Notes: generated from the sequence alone by a model not told the origin. A stretch of 64,000 bases of DNA from Vibrio crassostreae (GCF_024347415.1 NZ_AP025477.1:558001-622000); one strand, 5' to 3'; positions 53,201 through 61,339 are shown, numbered from the stretch's first letter. Program-made: numbers and translations.

Positions 53201-53311
53201 GCGATTACAATCATGGCAGGCTTAGGCTTTGCTACAGTACTAACGCTAATAGTAGTACCAGTGATGTTCGCTATTCTATATAGAATCAAACCGTCCACTG
53301 CGGGTTATTAG
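50252..53311 (+). CDS. RND multidrug efflux permease
   Basis: A 1019-residue inner-membrane proton-driven exporter with 12 transmembrane helices and two large periplasmic loops. Helix 4 carries the proton-relay acidic residue in IALGMLVDNAIVVVEG. The N-terminal IAEYSIKNKVISW, the YPGATSMEVEEELTYPLE porter-domain segment and the C-terminal RVRPVSMAALTTILGMIP are family hallmarks. No outer-membrane channel gene follows, so a TolC homologue elsewhere is presumably shared. Ends at a strong terminator. Confidence 0.95.
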   Translation: MNIAEYSIKNKVISWLFLVILGIGGVTSFGNLSRLEDPAFTIKDAMIISTYPGATSMEVEEELTYPLEKEIRQLPYIDKITSTSSNGMSQIMVSMKMDYGPDELPQIWDEMRRKINDLQPTLPSGVNSVQIIDDFGDVFGVMIMLTGDGYDYVELKQYADYLTREIELVDGVGKVSIAGDQQEQLFVEMSLERLAALNLDMSTVTSLLAQQNSVVSAGEVMLNGQSLTIKPNGTLSTVEELENLIIHGRDTGNLIRLKDVAEVTRGIQEKPGNVLTYNGKPAINLGIAFSSGVNVVEIGNALDAELDRLESIKPAGVELNYFYNQAQEVDKSVADFLISLVEAVAIVIIVLLFAMGLRSGLIIGLVLLLTVFGTFILMDYNDVELHRISLGALIIALGMLVDNAIVVVEGILVGLKKGKTKLQAAKDIVTQTQWPLLGATIIAITAFAPIGLSKDATGEFMGSLFWVLCFSLFLSWVTALTLTPFLAEMLLKEEDKVDENEDPYKGILFVVFGASLKLALRFRWLTVVSMIALLAASIVGFGMVKQQFFPPSNTPMFYVDMWMPEGTDVRETIKQTEKVESYIRQQDDVEFVTTTVGQGMQRFALTYQPEKSYEAYSQLQVRTTDRDTMFKVLAELDKNLANEFEQPTFQFKLIEFGPSPASKIEARIIGADPQVLRSIAVEVEDVLLADPGSRNVRHDWRERTKELVPLFNESKARRLGISKTDLSETLQMAFGGYNIGLLRDGTHMLPIVARLPEEERFDFESLNNVKIWSPSLQTYIPVEQVIDGVELQWSEPLIQRRDRKRTLTVLADHDVLGDETPASLFARVKPKVEALDLPEGYSISWGGEYESSKDAQESLFGSLPMGYLLMFIITMLLFNSLRKPLVIWFTVPLSIIGVSIGLLGTNMPFSFTAFLGLLSLSGMILKNGIVLLDQINTELSTGKDPYLAVVDSAISRVRPVSMAALTTILGMIPLVFDAFFGSMAITIMAGLGFATVLTLIVVPVMFAILYRIKPSTAGY

Positions 53312-53341
53312 GGAATGATATAAAACAGATTCTTTTAAGCC

Positions 53342-53370
53342 AGCCCAGTCAATTTTGACTGGGCTTTTTT
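53342..53370 (+). terminator. Terminator of the RND operon
   Basis: AGCCCAGTCAA and TTGACTGGGCT form an 11-bp stem with a small T loop, followed by a T-run. Located 31 bp past the permease stop. Confidence 0.95.
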
Positions 53371-53511
53371 ATGGGTGTGATTTGGCGATACAAGATCGTG
53401 CCAAGAAACTATAGCGTCAGCGAGCGTTGCGTTAAGAAAGAGATAGGTACTAAAAAGCCGCTAACCAATGGTAAAGCGGCTTCCTAGAGAATTAGAGAAT
53501 AGAGGGCAGTT

Positions 53512-54303
53512 CTAGATTGCGAGGCGGAGATCTAACTCAATCGGCTTTGGCATCGCTAAGTGATAGCCTTGATACATATCGAAGCCTAAGCTTTGCATTG
53601 CTGCGAGCTGTTGTTCGGTTTCGATACCTTCGATTACGGTCTTAGCACCAATTTGATTAGCAAGATCGAGAACCAATTCCATCTCGCTTGTGTCGCCTTG
53701 TTCAAAATCCAACATGACAGAGCGATCTATCTTGATGATATGAGGATTAATATGACGAACGCGCTGTTCTGTTGACGCTTGTGTTCCAAAATCATCAACA
53801 GCAATTTGAAAGCCGTTCTCTGCGAGAGAGTGAGCAGCATCTTTCAAGCGTTCTTCACTTTCTGCATTCAGTTCTACCAGTTCCATGACGATTTGTTCGC
53901 ATGAAAGGTTAAGTTCATGAAGGCGTTTAGCCAACAGGCTGTCACTGACTTTTTCTGCGGCAAACAACTCACCAACGTTCGGAAGAACGTTTAGGAAGAG
54001 GTGTAAATGACGAATATTCGATTGTGCGAAGTTACGGATATGGATAGCGCGACTCAGCCTCTCAACATTGATCTTATCGTTGCACAACGTATCGTCGGAA
54101 TGGAAGAAGTGATCAGGACGAACAATATCCCCTTTGCTATTCGAAATACGCACCAAAGCCTCAACGCCTATCTGAGTCATGGAACTGTCAAATATAGGTT
54201 GATAGACGCTTCTAAGTGTTAGGTCTTGGTATTTCGCAATAAACTGCATATCGGCATCCACAGATATACAGCTAATAAATTCACTTCTGTCTGATAAAAT
54301 CAT
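53512..54303 (-). CDS. EAL-domain c-di-GMP phosphodiesterase, stand-alone
   Basis: A 263-residue protein that is essentially one EAL domain. Signature residues: EALVR (in place of EALxR), Asn in FLNVLP, Glu in MELVEL, the DDFG metal pair, Lys in IKIDRSVM and Glu in IEGIETEQQ, followed by QGYHLAMP. The catalytic set appears complete, so it may be active, but the loop after DDFG reads TQAS instead of the usual TGYS/TGFS, which could affect metal binding or dimerisation. No membrane helix or sensor domain. The start may be 54303 or an in-frame ATG 54 nt inside. Confidence 0.88.
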   Translation of the reverse strand: MILSDRSEFISCISVDADMQFIAKYQDLTLRSVYQPIFDSSMTQIGVEALVRISNSKGDIVRPDHFFHSDDTLCNDKINVERLSRAIHIRNFAQSNIRHLHLFLNVLPNVGELFAAEKVSDSLLAKRLHELNLSCEQIVMELVELNAESEERLKDAAHSLAENGFQIAVDDFGTQASTEQRVRHINPHIIKIDRSVMLDFEQGDTSEMELVLDLANQIGAKTVIEGIETEQQLAAMQSLGFDMYQGYHLAMPKPIELDLRLAI

Positions 54304-54822
54304 AGTCGCTAATAAAGATGTTTATTCAATGACGGAATATACGTCATGGCTGTCACAATATTGACAGGTGTAAGTAAATTGTCAATTAATAAAAATTCAT
54401 TTGTAGGGTCAATATTTAAATAAATATAATTAACGAAAAATCAGCATGATAAATGACATTAACCATTAAATTTACTTATCATTAACTGCGCTTGATAGTT
54501 GCTGTGAATTTAATGGCTGAGTAACGTCTCTCATATTAACCCCAACCAATATAAGGCTAGAACGCTGATACACCAGAGAAAAGTAGGGTTAAAGGTTTAG
54601 ATTGTGGGGGAGTGTCAAAGTTACAAAATGGAGATACTAAGCGAGTTACATAGAAATGATATCTATCTCTCAAAATCGAGACAGTGAGTCGATCGGCTAT
54701 TAATAATTAAAACAGGAAGTTCGAATAATTAATGAACACGGAGTAAGTATCTTTTATAAAATATTGGGATGAAGGTCTAACAATTGACTTTCAATATTGA
54801 ATGAAAAAGTTGACCCGTATTC
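54304..54822. other. AT-rich intergenic region with two adjacent palindromes
   Basis: No credible gene in about 520 bp. Just upstream of the EAL gene start are two adjacent inverted repeats: ATGACG-N7-CGTCAT (54329-54347) and CTGTCA-N6-TGACAG (54350-54367), which look like operator sites for a dimeric regulator. The remainder is strongly AT-rich with no motif recognised. Confidence 0.5.
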
Positions 54823-55458
54823 TTACTGCCATTGAAGTACCGCATAAAGTTGTAGGTATTTACGAACCAACTGTTGATTCCCTGACCGTTTTAACGGGTG
54901 ACCGAATTTAATAAAACAGGGGCTGATACTAAAGTTAGTATTTAAATCAGCAGCGAATTGAGAATCACTCTCTCTTAGCGTTATTCCTTGCTGGCTGTAT
55001 TCAGTAATCTCATCTGGGAGCTCTCCCATCCACCAATGTAAAAGTTCACCGCTGTTTTTACTTCGGGTAATCCAATGGTCAGACACAATGATCAAAACGT
55101 CATTTGGCTGAATGGCAAATCCATACTCTTGCTGCCACTTATGAATGTCTAGCATCAACTTTTTACGACAAGTTTTCCCTGCGCTCACCATATGATGGCT
55201 GATCATCCAAACGGTGCCGATTTCAGAGGAGATTCGGAAGTGTCGAGGGTTTTCACCAGAGGAGAGCATTTCGAGTGGGCTGATGCTGCTTGCATGATTA
55301 AAGCTAACGAAGGTGTGCTCCATACGGCGGGCGAATGCCTTACCGATGTGATGCTCACTGATTCCTTGGTTATGTACCGTAGGATAATGACGCTCACAGA
55401 GTTTTAGACAATCGTCTTGAAACTGATTGACGCTTTTAATCACGAGATCTAATAACAA
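54823..55458 (-). CDS. Conserved hypothetical protein, family not recognised
   Basis: A 211-residue soluble protein rich in His, Trp and Ser (HHIGKAFARRMEHTFVSFNHASS, VWMISHHMVSAGKTCRKKLM, VLIIVSDHWITRSKNSGELLHWWMG). Two Cys-containing segments but no clear metal-binding or catalytic signature. No signal peptide or membrane helix. Isolated, with long non-coding gaps on both sides. Start assigned to the ATG at 55458, which has only a weak upstream purine run. Confidence 0.6.
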   Translation of the reverse strand: MLLDLVIKSVNQFQDDCLKLCERHYPTVHNQGISEHHIGKAFARRMEHTFVSFNHASSISPLEMLSSGENPRHFRISSEIGTVWMISHHMVSAGKTCRKKLMLDIHKWQQEYGFAIQPNDVLIIVSDHWITRSKNSGELLHWWMGELPDEITEYSQQGITLRESDSQFAADLNTNFSISPCFIKFGHPLKRSGNQQLVRKYLQLYAVLQWQ

Positions 55459-55748
55459 TGAAGTCCCTTATACACAGTTACTATCTTATTGATGGGCAAT
55501 AGTACGGTAATTGCGGTGCCATTACCTATCGTCAAAGTGCGAGTTCTTGATCCCTCTATCAAAATTAGCGATTGCCGAGCGATTTTATGGATAGCACTGG
55601 TACTTCACTGGTCTGTATTCTAAATTATGAGGAATTATAGCTAGTTAGGAAAACGACAACTAGTGAACAAAGTTACGATGAGTTAGCTAGATTATAGTTT
55701 AGTCAGCTAATCACGATCGAACTACTTACACTTTATTTGGAAATAGTC

Positions 55749-55994
55749 ATGACCATTCAGTTAGATTCGAAACAAAAGTCGGAGCTCACCCATGCGCTTC
55801 AAAAGTATCTGCAAGATGAACTCGATGTGGAGCTTGGTCAGTTCGACACGGAATTCTTGGTCGACTTCATCAGTAAAAAGTTTGGTGCGGTTTACTACAA
55901 CAAGGGGATAGAAGACGCTCAAAAAGTCATGGAACGTAAAATGTTAGACATCTCAGATGAGCTCTATGAGATCGAACAAATTGTTGAAATCTAA
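55749..55994 (+). CDS. DUF2164-family protein
   Basis: An 81-residue acidic, helical protein. The pattern LDSKQKSELTHALQKYLQDELDVELGQFDTEFLVDFISKKFGAVYYNKGIEDAQKV matches the DUF2164 family of short uncharacterised proteins. The ATG at 55749 is preceded by GGAAATAGTC; an in-frame start four codons upstream is less likely. Function unknown. Followed by a cytochrome b561-yceI pair 150 bp later on the same strand. Confidence 0.85.
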   Translation: MTIQLDSKQKSELTHALQKYLQDELDVELGQFDTEFLVDFISKKFGAVYYNKGIEDAQKVMERKMLDISDELYEIEQIVEI

Positions 55995-56147
55995 CGTTTA
56001 GCCCAAACTTGTTCAAAAAATTTGAATAACTCGTTTAATTTGAAATGATGTTACCAATGTAAAGCTTGGTAAATAATATGTTACACAAACTTGGTGTAGG
56101 GTACGCTTTTCGAAACTACACTACTCGTTAATATTCGGAAGAGATAC

Positions 56148-56687
56148 ATGGACAACAACGTTAGAAATTACAACCCTTTAGCAAGAGCGATGCATTGGAT
56201 TTCAGCACTCGCTATTTTTGGCTTATTTGGTGTAGGCCTGTGGATGGTTGATCTTTCTTACTACAGCGAGTGGTACAAAACAGCGCCAGACTACCACCGT
56301 TCGGTAGGCATTCTTTTGGCTGCAGTTACCGTTATCCGCTTGCTTTGGAAACTAGTTACCGCGTCACCAAAGGTTGAAGGTAAAAGCTATGAAGTTGCAG
56401 CAGCGAAGATAGCTCACGGCTTTATGTACATTAACTTAGCGGTTTTGTTTATTTCAGGTTATTTGATTTCGACATCAGATGGCCGTGGGATCGAGGTATT
56501 CAATTGGTTCACTGTACCAAGTATGGGTGAACTGTTTGCAAACCAATCTGATCTCGCAGGAACGGTTCACTACTATGCTGCATGGGTACTGATCATTATG
56601 GCATCAGTGCACGCATTAGCGGCGATAAAACACCACGTTATCGACAAAGACGATACGCTACGAAAAATGATAGGAGCTTCAAAATGA
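56148..56687 (+). CDS. cybB: Cytochrome b561-family membrane protein
   Basis: A 179-residue di-haem membrane protein with four transmembrane helices. Haem-ligand histidines are expected in RAMHWISALAIF, DYHRSVGILL, HYYAAWVLIIM and SVHALAAIKHH. YNPLARAMHW is the usual N-terminal segment. It transfers electrons in the inner membrane, with superoxide-to-ubiquinone activity shown for E. coli CybB. It overlaps the yceI start by ATGA, and cytochrome b561 plus YceI is a widespread operon, probably for isoprenoid/quinone handling. Confidence 0.93.
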   Translation: MDNNVRNYNPLARAMHWISALAIFGLFGVGLWMVDLSYYSEWYKTAPDYHRSVGILLAAVTVIRLLWKLVTASPKVEGKSYEVAAAKIAHGFMYINLAVLFISGYLISTSDGRGIEVFNWFTVPSMGELFANQSDLAGTVHYYAAWVLIIMASVHALAAIKHHVIDKDDTLRKMIGASK

Positions 56688-57253
56688 AAAAGTCAATTAT
56701 CGCTACAGGATTAGCATTTGCAATGGCAATGCCTTTCGCTGCGAACGCCGCTGATTACGTGATTGATACAAAAGGTGCGCATGCTTCAGTTAACTTTAAA
56801 GTTAGCCACCTAGGTTACAGCTTTATCCAAGGTCGTTTTAACACGTTCTCAGGTGATTTCTCGTTTGATGAAAGCAACGTTGAAGCTTCAAAAGTGAACG
56901 TAACGATCGATACAACAAGCCTTGATTCAAACCACGCAGAACGTGATAAGCATATCCGTAGCTCTGACTTCATTGATACAAGCAAATTCTCAGACGCAAC
57001 ATTCAACAGCACAAAAGTTGTTGATAAAGGCGAAGGCAAACTTGAAGTAATGGGTGACCTTAAACTTCACGGTGTCACTAAGCCTATCGTTATCGAAGCT
57101 GAATTCATCGGTGCTGGTCAAGATCCATGGGGCGGTGAGCGTGCTGGTTTCGTTGGTACAACTCGTCTAGAACTTGCTGACTTCAACATTCCAGTAATGG
57201 GCGCTTCAAGCTACGTAGACATGGATCTACACGTTGAAGGTGTAAAGAAGTAA
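56684..57253 (+). CDS. yceI: YceI-family periplasmic isoprenoid-binding protein
   Basis: A 189-residue lipocalin-like protein. A signal peptide (KKSIIATGLAFAMAMPFAANA) is followed by the YceI beta-barrel: YVIDTKGAHASVNFKVSHLGYSFIQGRF, the NHAERDKHIRSSDFIDTSKF segment and the LKLHGVTKPIVIEAEF strand pair. Family members bind long isoprenoids such as polyprenols or ubiquinone. Start at 56684 overlaps the cytochrome b561 stop; the frame is open upstream but without relevance. Ends before a terminator at 57345. Confidence 0.95.
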   Translation: MKKSIIATGLAFAMAMPFAANAADYVIDTKGAHASVNFKVSHLGYSFIQGRFNTFSGDFSFDESNVEASKVNVTIDTTSLDSNHAERDKHIRSSDFIDTSKFSDATFNSTKVVDKGEGKLEVMGDLKLHGVTKPIVIEAEFIGAGQDPWGGERAGFVGTTRLELADFNIPVMGASSYVDMDLHVEGVKK

Positions 57254-57559
57254 TCTAGCTATTTATAATCGCTGACTACTATCAATCTTTTATGTAACAC
57301 CAGAAGTTAAATAGATACTTAGAAAGCAACAGTTAGAAATAGAGAAAGGCGCAAAGTATTCACTTTGCGCCTTTTTTATTGAAGTAACTGGCAACGCGTT
57401 TAGGTTTGTTTTGTGTCAAACCTTTTACTACGTTTTAAGCCACCATTTACTTCTAGCCAGTCAACGTTGCCATGACTGATTTTCTTAAGTGAACGACTAA
57501 TCCCTAATCATCCAGCCTTGTTTTAGTTAAATTAGTATTCGTTAGCTCATCCTTCTTAG
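57254..57559. other. Intergenic region with the yceI terminator
   Basis: About 306 bp. AAAGGCGCAAAGT (57345-57357) pairs with ACTTTGCGCCTTTTTT (57362-57377), a strong terminator for yceI. Nothing else recognised in the remaining 180 bp before the convergent channel-CBS gene. Confidence 0.8.
57345..57377 (+). terminator. Terminator of the cybB-yceI operon
   Basis: Stem AAGGCGCAAAGT/ACTTTGCGCCTT with a 4-nt loop, followed by a T-run. Confidence 0.93.
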
Positions 57560-58093
57560 TTAAGCTGTTTCTAGTTCAGCTTGTGGAACCACGTTTAGGC
57601 GGTCACCGTAGATAGGGCGTAGCGCTTGCATCACCTCTGTACGAGTCAACACACCGACCATTACGCCATTTTCTAGTACTGGAAGCATATGTGGCTGGCT
57701 TACTTTCATCGCTTTTGCACGCTCTTCTAGAGAAAGAGAAGTCAGGCGAGTTGCGTAGCCCATGCTTGTAGTAGGGTAAAGTTGCTCTTTGTCGATACAT
57801 AGGAATTCAGCAACATCAACCAGCTTATCGCTAGCAGAGATAGCGACTACGTCACGGCTCATTAGGTCTACCACTTTCTGGCCTTTAGTCGGAATGTAGT
57901 CTTGGCACCAAAGGTCAACCATTACGTCATGAACAGAGAAGATACCTACTAAACGGCCTTCAACATCGCAAACAGGAGCGCTAACAAGTTGAGCGTCTAA
58001 AAGTGAATCAATCGCAACAGATGTAGGCATTTCTACGCTAAGTGTAATTGGTTGAGTGTTCATGATTTGCTTGATAGTAGTTGCTGTGTTCAT
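57560..58093 (-). promoter_or_regulatory. Possible internal translation unit: free CBS-pair protein
   Basis: The ATG at 58093 (codon 307 of the channel fusion) is preceded by AAGGAAA at ideal spacing (ATCACT between it and the ATG). The product would start MNTATTIKQIMNTQP and be 177 residues, the size of a stand-alone CBS-pair protein. It is in frame with the channel, so the locus could make both the fusion and a soluble regulatory subunit. Confidence 0.5.
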
Positions 58094-59011
58094 AGTGATT
58101 TCCTTAACTGACGTAATTTCTGTTGTTTGTGTAATAGCGGTAATTTTTGCTGCTTTAAGTTGTGGGCGACGGTAGATGCTCCAATTGGCTAAGCCGACCA
58201 ATACCGAACCACCTACGATGTTGCCGATTGTCACTGGTATTAAGTTTGCGGTGACAAATTTCATGATGTTTAGGTCTGCGTACTGGGCTGGTGTCGCGCC
58301 AATTTGCATCCAAAAACTCTCTGGTGCGAATGCCTGAATCGTGATGCCTAATGGGACCATGAACATATTCGCCACACAGTGTTCAAAGCCTGAGCTAACG
58401 AACATTGCAACGGGTAACACGGTCATCATTGCTTTAGTCATGGCGTTAGCAGAGCTGAACGTTAACCAAATTGCTAAACACACCAATAAGTTACAAAGCA
58501 CACCCAAAGCAAAAGCTTGAACGGGGCTGTGGTGCAGCTTGTGCTGTGCAATGTTCAGAGCGTTTAAGCCCCATTGGCCACCATCTAATTGATATAAGCC
58601 TGCTGCGCTTACCAAAGCCAAAAGGAACATGGCACCAATGAAGTTACCGACGTAAACCTTGCCCCAGATAGACAGCATCTTGGTGAAGGTTATCTGCTTG
58701 TTAGCCCATGAGATGCTTGATAACACGGAACTGGTAAACAGCTCGCCGCCGCAAATCACAATCAGGATTAACCCCATGCTGAATGCAAGGCCACCGGCTA
58801 AGCGACTCAATCCCCATCCAGCATCAGCGCTACCTGTGGTTACCGTGATGTAGAATAGAAAAGCAAGCCCGATGAATGCGCCAGCCATGATTGCCAAACT
58901 CAATGTCATGCTGCTGGTTTTATTTGCTTTGCTTAATGCAAACTTCTCGGCTTCCGCCATCATTTCTGTTGGCGAGAACAGTTGCTGATTTTCAGAAGTG
59001 CTGGTTGCCAT
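57560..59011 (-). CDS. Formate/nitrite-transporter-family channel fused to C-terminal CBS domain pair
   Basis: A 483-residue protein of two parts. Residues 1-285 are an FNT channel (FocA/NirC type) with six helices and the signature segments GGELFTSSVL, GVLCNLLVCLAIWL, and SGFEHCVANMF, which carries the central His of the pore. After a Thr/Ile-rich linker (about 286-306), residues 310-470 form two CBS domains (IKQIMNTQPITLSVEMPTSVAIDSLL... PVCDVEGRLVGIFSVHDVM... MLPVLENGVMVGVLTRTEVM). CBS pairs bind adenine nucleotides, so channel gating by energy state is a plausible inference. TAAGGAAA lies just before an internal ATG at codon 307, allowing separate translation of the CBS part. Confidence 0.9.
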   Translation of the reverse strand: MATSTSENQQLFSPTEMMAEAEKFALSKANKTSSMTLSLAIMAGAFIGLAFLFYITVTTGSADAGWGLSRLAGGLAFSMGLILIVICGGELFTSSVLSSISWANKQITFTKMLSIWGKVYVGNFIGAMFLLALVSAAGLYQLDGGQWGLNALNIAQHKLHHSPVQAFALGVLCNLLVCLAIWLTFSSANAMTKAMMTVLPVAMFVSSGFEHCVANMFMVPLGITIQAFAPESFWMQIGATPAQYADLNIMKFVTANLIPVTIGNIVGGSVLVGLANWSIYRRPQLKAAKITAITQTTEITSVKEITMNTATTIKQIMNTQPITLSVEMPTSVAIDSLLDAQLVSAPVCDVEGRLVGIFSVHDVMVDLWCQDYIPTKGQKVVDLMSRDVVAISASDKLVDVAEFLCIDKEQLYPTTSMGYATRLTSLSLEERAKAMKVSQPHMLPVLENGVMVGVLTRTEVMQALRPIYGDRLNVVPQAELETA

Positions 59012-59285
59012 ATCCCCCCCTTGAACAATCCGTCATGTGTAATTCCTAGTGTTAATGACTTGGTTAATCCGTAATGGTTAATCAGTAATGTTTTGCAGGG
59101 CTCGTTTGTGTCCTGCCATTCCAGATTAGGGGGTTGAGGGGTAGAGGTAAAATTGATAATTTTTAGAAACCACATCAAAATTATTGATATAGATTTGGTT
59201 ACGCGTAGAATGAAATTGATTGCTCATCGGCTTAATAAAAAATGAGCATCAGGACACAAATAATTAAAAGCATTAAGGATGAATT

Positions 59286-60191
59286 TTGCGTTATTCATTA
59301 AAGCAACTCGCGGTATTTGATGCAGTGGCAGATTCCGGGAGTGTTAGTCAGGCAGCAGACAAGTTGGCGTTGACTCAGTCAGCGACAAGTATGTCTCTTG
59401 CACAGTTGGAAAAAATGCTCGGCAGGCCTTTGTTTGAAAGGCAAGGCAAGCAAATGGCCCTCACTCATTGGGGCATGTGGCTAAGGCCAAAAGCAAAGCG
59501 TTTACTGCAAGATGCTCAGCAAATTGAGATGGGTTTCTACGAGCAGCATTTACTGAGTGGAGAGCTCAAACTCGGTGCTAGCCAAACCCCAGCAGAACAC
59601 CTGGTTCCAGACCTCATCAGTATTATTGATAACGACTTTCCTGAGATGCGAATCTCGCTTGGCGTGCAAAGTACCGATGCAGTCATTGATGGCGTACTAG
59701 ATTATAAATATGATCTAGGCGTTATCGAAGGTCGTTGTGACGACAGTCGAGTTCACCAAGAAGTGTGGTGTACAGACCATTTAACGGTGGTTGCATCAGC
59801 CCATCACCCGTTTGCGAAGCGTGAACGGGTGAGTTTGGCGCAGTTAGAGCAAGCGAAGTGGGTATTGCGCGAACATGGCTCGGGTACTCGCAAAGTTTTT
59901 GATAGCTCTATTCATCATTTAATTGGTGATCTTGATGTTTGGCGAGAGTATGAACATGTTCCTGTTTTAAGAAGTTTGGTTGCAAACGGTCCATATTTAA
60001 CGTGTCTACCTTATCTCGATGTCGAGCAGTTTATTGAATCAGGCCAACTTGTTACCCTGAATGTTCCTGAGCTTGAAATGGAACGTACGCTTTCGTTTAT
60101 CTGGCGTGCTGATATGGCAGAAAACCCGCTTGCTGAGTGTATTAAGCGAGAAGGCAAGCGCATGATGAAAGGCAAACGGTCGGTTCTGTAA
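59286..60191 (+). CDS. LysR-family regulator, TTG start
   Basis: A 301-residue LysR regulator. The helix-turn-helix is at residues 5-60 (LKQLAVFDAVADSGSVSQAADKLALTQSATSMSLAQLEKMLG), followed by the usual substrate-binding domain (GELKLGASQTPAEHLVPDLISII...). It resembles the YeiE/CysB-like branch. The only in-frame start with an AAGGA ribosome-binding site is TTG at 59286; there is no ATG near. Divergent from the channel-CBS gene with 275 bp between, so it may regulate that gene. Confidence 0.9.
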   Translation: MRYSLKQLAVFDAVADSGSVSQAADKLALTQSATSMSLAQLEKMLGRPLFERQGKQMALTHWGMWLRPKAKRLLQDAQQIEMGFYEQHLLSGELKLGASQTPAEHLVPDLISIIDNDFPEMRISLGVQSTDAVIDGVLDYKYDLGVIEGRCDDSRVHQEVWCTDHLTVVASAHHPFAKRERVSLAQLEQAKWVLREHGSGTRKVFDSSIHHLIGDLDVWREYEHVPVLRSLVANGPYLTCLPYLDVEQFIESGQLVTLNVPELEMERTLSFIWRADMAENPLAECIKREGKRMMKGKRSVL

Positions 60192-60210
60192 GGTAGATTT
60201 GATAAAGGCT

Positions 60211-60475
60211 AGGGGCTGTTGACCTTTCGTGGTTAAGTTTTGTTCGAGGTAAAATCGTTTTAGGCGCGGCGAAGAGTATGTAGCCTAGTCATTCTAAGCA
60301 AATATTCTTCAACAAAGCATAAAGCGATTTTAACCGAACCCTTCGGGCAGCCCTTGTGGTTCATTTCTACTGCGTTATCGTCTTTTCATGTAGGCTAACT
60401 ACACATCAAAGCCTCTGTCTTGTATAAATTTCCCACAAGAGCTGCAAAATAAAGCTCGAAAGGTTAACAGCCCCT
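60211..60475. mobile_element. MITE-like element, 265 bp, 19-bp terminal inverted repeats
   Basis: The left end AGGGGCTGTTGACCTTTCG and the right end CGAAAGGTTAACAGCCCCT are inverted repeats differing at one position. The interior has no open frame but contains nested imperfect inverted repeats (TTCGAGGTAAAATCG near the left, CGATTTTAACCGAA near the middle) and a CCCTTCGGG hairpin. This matches the form of a miniature inverted-repeat transposable element. I have the impression of similar sequences in other Vibrio and Shewanella genomes, but this needs a search. No target duplication was clear. Confidence 0.8.
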
Positions 60476-60530
60476 TATAACCAAATGTGTTGAATAAGCG
60501 ATTCCGGTCTCTATCTAGTGATAAATGCAC

Positions 60531-60560
60531 ATTCGCGTACATTATTAATGTGATCGCGAT
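60531..60560. promoter_or_regulatory. Imperfect palindrome upstream of the ycdZ-like gene
   Basis: ATTCGCGTACATTA and TAATGTGATCGCGAT are inverted relative to each other with one gap. It lies 100-130 bp before the ycdZ-like start and could be an operator. No regulator family was matched. Confidence 0.4.
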
Positions 60561-60659
60561 CGTCTAAAAGAAGACGTTCTTCCCATAATATGCTTACTTG
60601 ATTTTAAGTGAGGCTAAATCCGGTTGCGATGTATTACGTAATTAGGCTTTAGAAATAGT

Positions 60660-61154
60660 ATGAGTACATTAGTCGCGATTTCATTAACAACAGGTATTTT
60701 GTCAGGTCTATGGGGATGGATAGCTATCTCTTTCGGCTTACTGTCATGGGCAGGTTTCCTAGGTTGCACGAGTTATTTTGCTTCGCCAACCGGCGGTGTG
60801 AAAGGACTAGCGGGTAGCTTACTGACCAACATGACGGGCGTATTCTGGGCAATAGTGATTATCGAAAGCTCAACCTTCGCAGGGTTAGAGATTTTAGGCT
60901 ACATGATTACTGCTATTGTGGCTTTCTTTATGTGTATTCAAGCAAAACAAGCGTGGCTCGGTTATATCCCGGGAACCTTTATTGGTTGCTGTGCGACGTT
61001 TGCTGCAGGTGGCGATTGGCAACTTGTAGTACCATCTTTACTGCTTGGTGGTGTATTTGGATACTTGATGAAAGCAACGGGGCTATGGCTTCACGAGAAA
61101 TCGACTCAATCTTCGGAAGTTGTTGAACAACACGCTAAGCAAGCAAAGGCGTAA
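60660..61154 (+). CDS. ycdZ: DUF1097 inner-membrane protein (YcdZ-like)
   Basis: A 164-residue membrane protein with about five transmembrane helices. It follows E. coli YcdZ through nearly its whole length: TTGILSGLWGWIAISFGLLSWAGFLGCTSYFA, GGVKGLAGSL, CIQAKQAWLGYIPGTFIGCCATFA and the hydrophobic LLLGGVFGYLMK tail. Family DUF1097; function unknown. Monocistronic, starting beyond a MITE-like element and ending at a strong terminator. Confidence 0.9.
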   Translation: MSTLVAISLTTGILSGLWGWIAISFGLLSWAGFLGCTSYFASPTGGVKGLAGSLLTNMTGVFWAIVIIESSTFAGLEILGYMITAIVAFFMCIQAKQAWLGYIPGTFIGCCATFAAGGDWQLVVPSLLLGGVFGYLMKATGLWLHEKSTQSSEVVEQHAKQAKA

Positions 61155-61235
61155 CGAATACGTTAAGCAATGATGCTCTAGTTACTGTGAACTCTTGCAA
61201 GATAACCCCCAATTAATTTGTATATCGATTTATAC

Positions 61236-61262
61236 AGGCACACCATCTGGTGTGCCTTTTTT
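61236..61262 (+). terminator. Terminator of the ycdZ-like gene
   Basis: AGGCACACCA and TGGTGTGCCT form a stem around TC, followed by T6. Confidence 0.95.
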
Positions 61263-61339
61263 GGTTTTGGTTTTGGTTAAGATAATAAACTAAAGATTTC
61301 ATCAGTAGAGCAACTGATAGCATCTATAAAAAATTATGC

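Larger units (their letters stand above)
60192..60659. other. Intergenic region containing a MITE-like element and a palindrome
   Basis: Beyond the LysR stop, 60211-60475 is a non-coding element with terminal inverted repeats. At 60531-60560 is an imperfect palindrome (ATTCGCG-T-ACATTA / TAATGTGATCGCGAT) with TA at the centre. CGTCT/AGACG forms a small stem near 60561-60575. The ycdZ-like gene follows. Confidence 0.6.
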
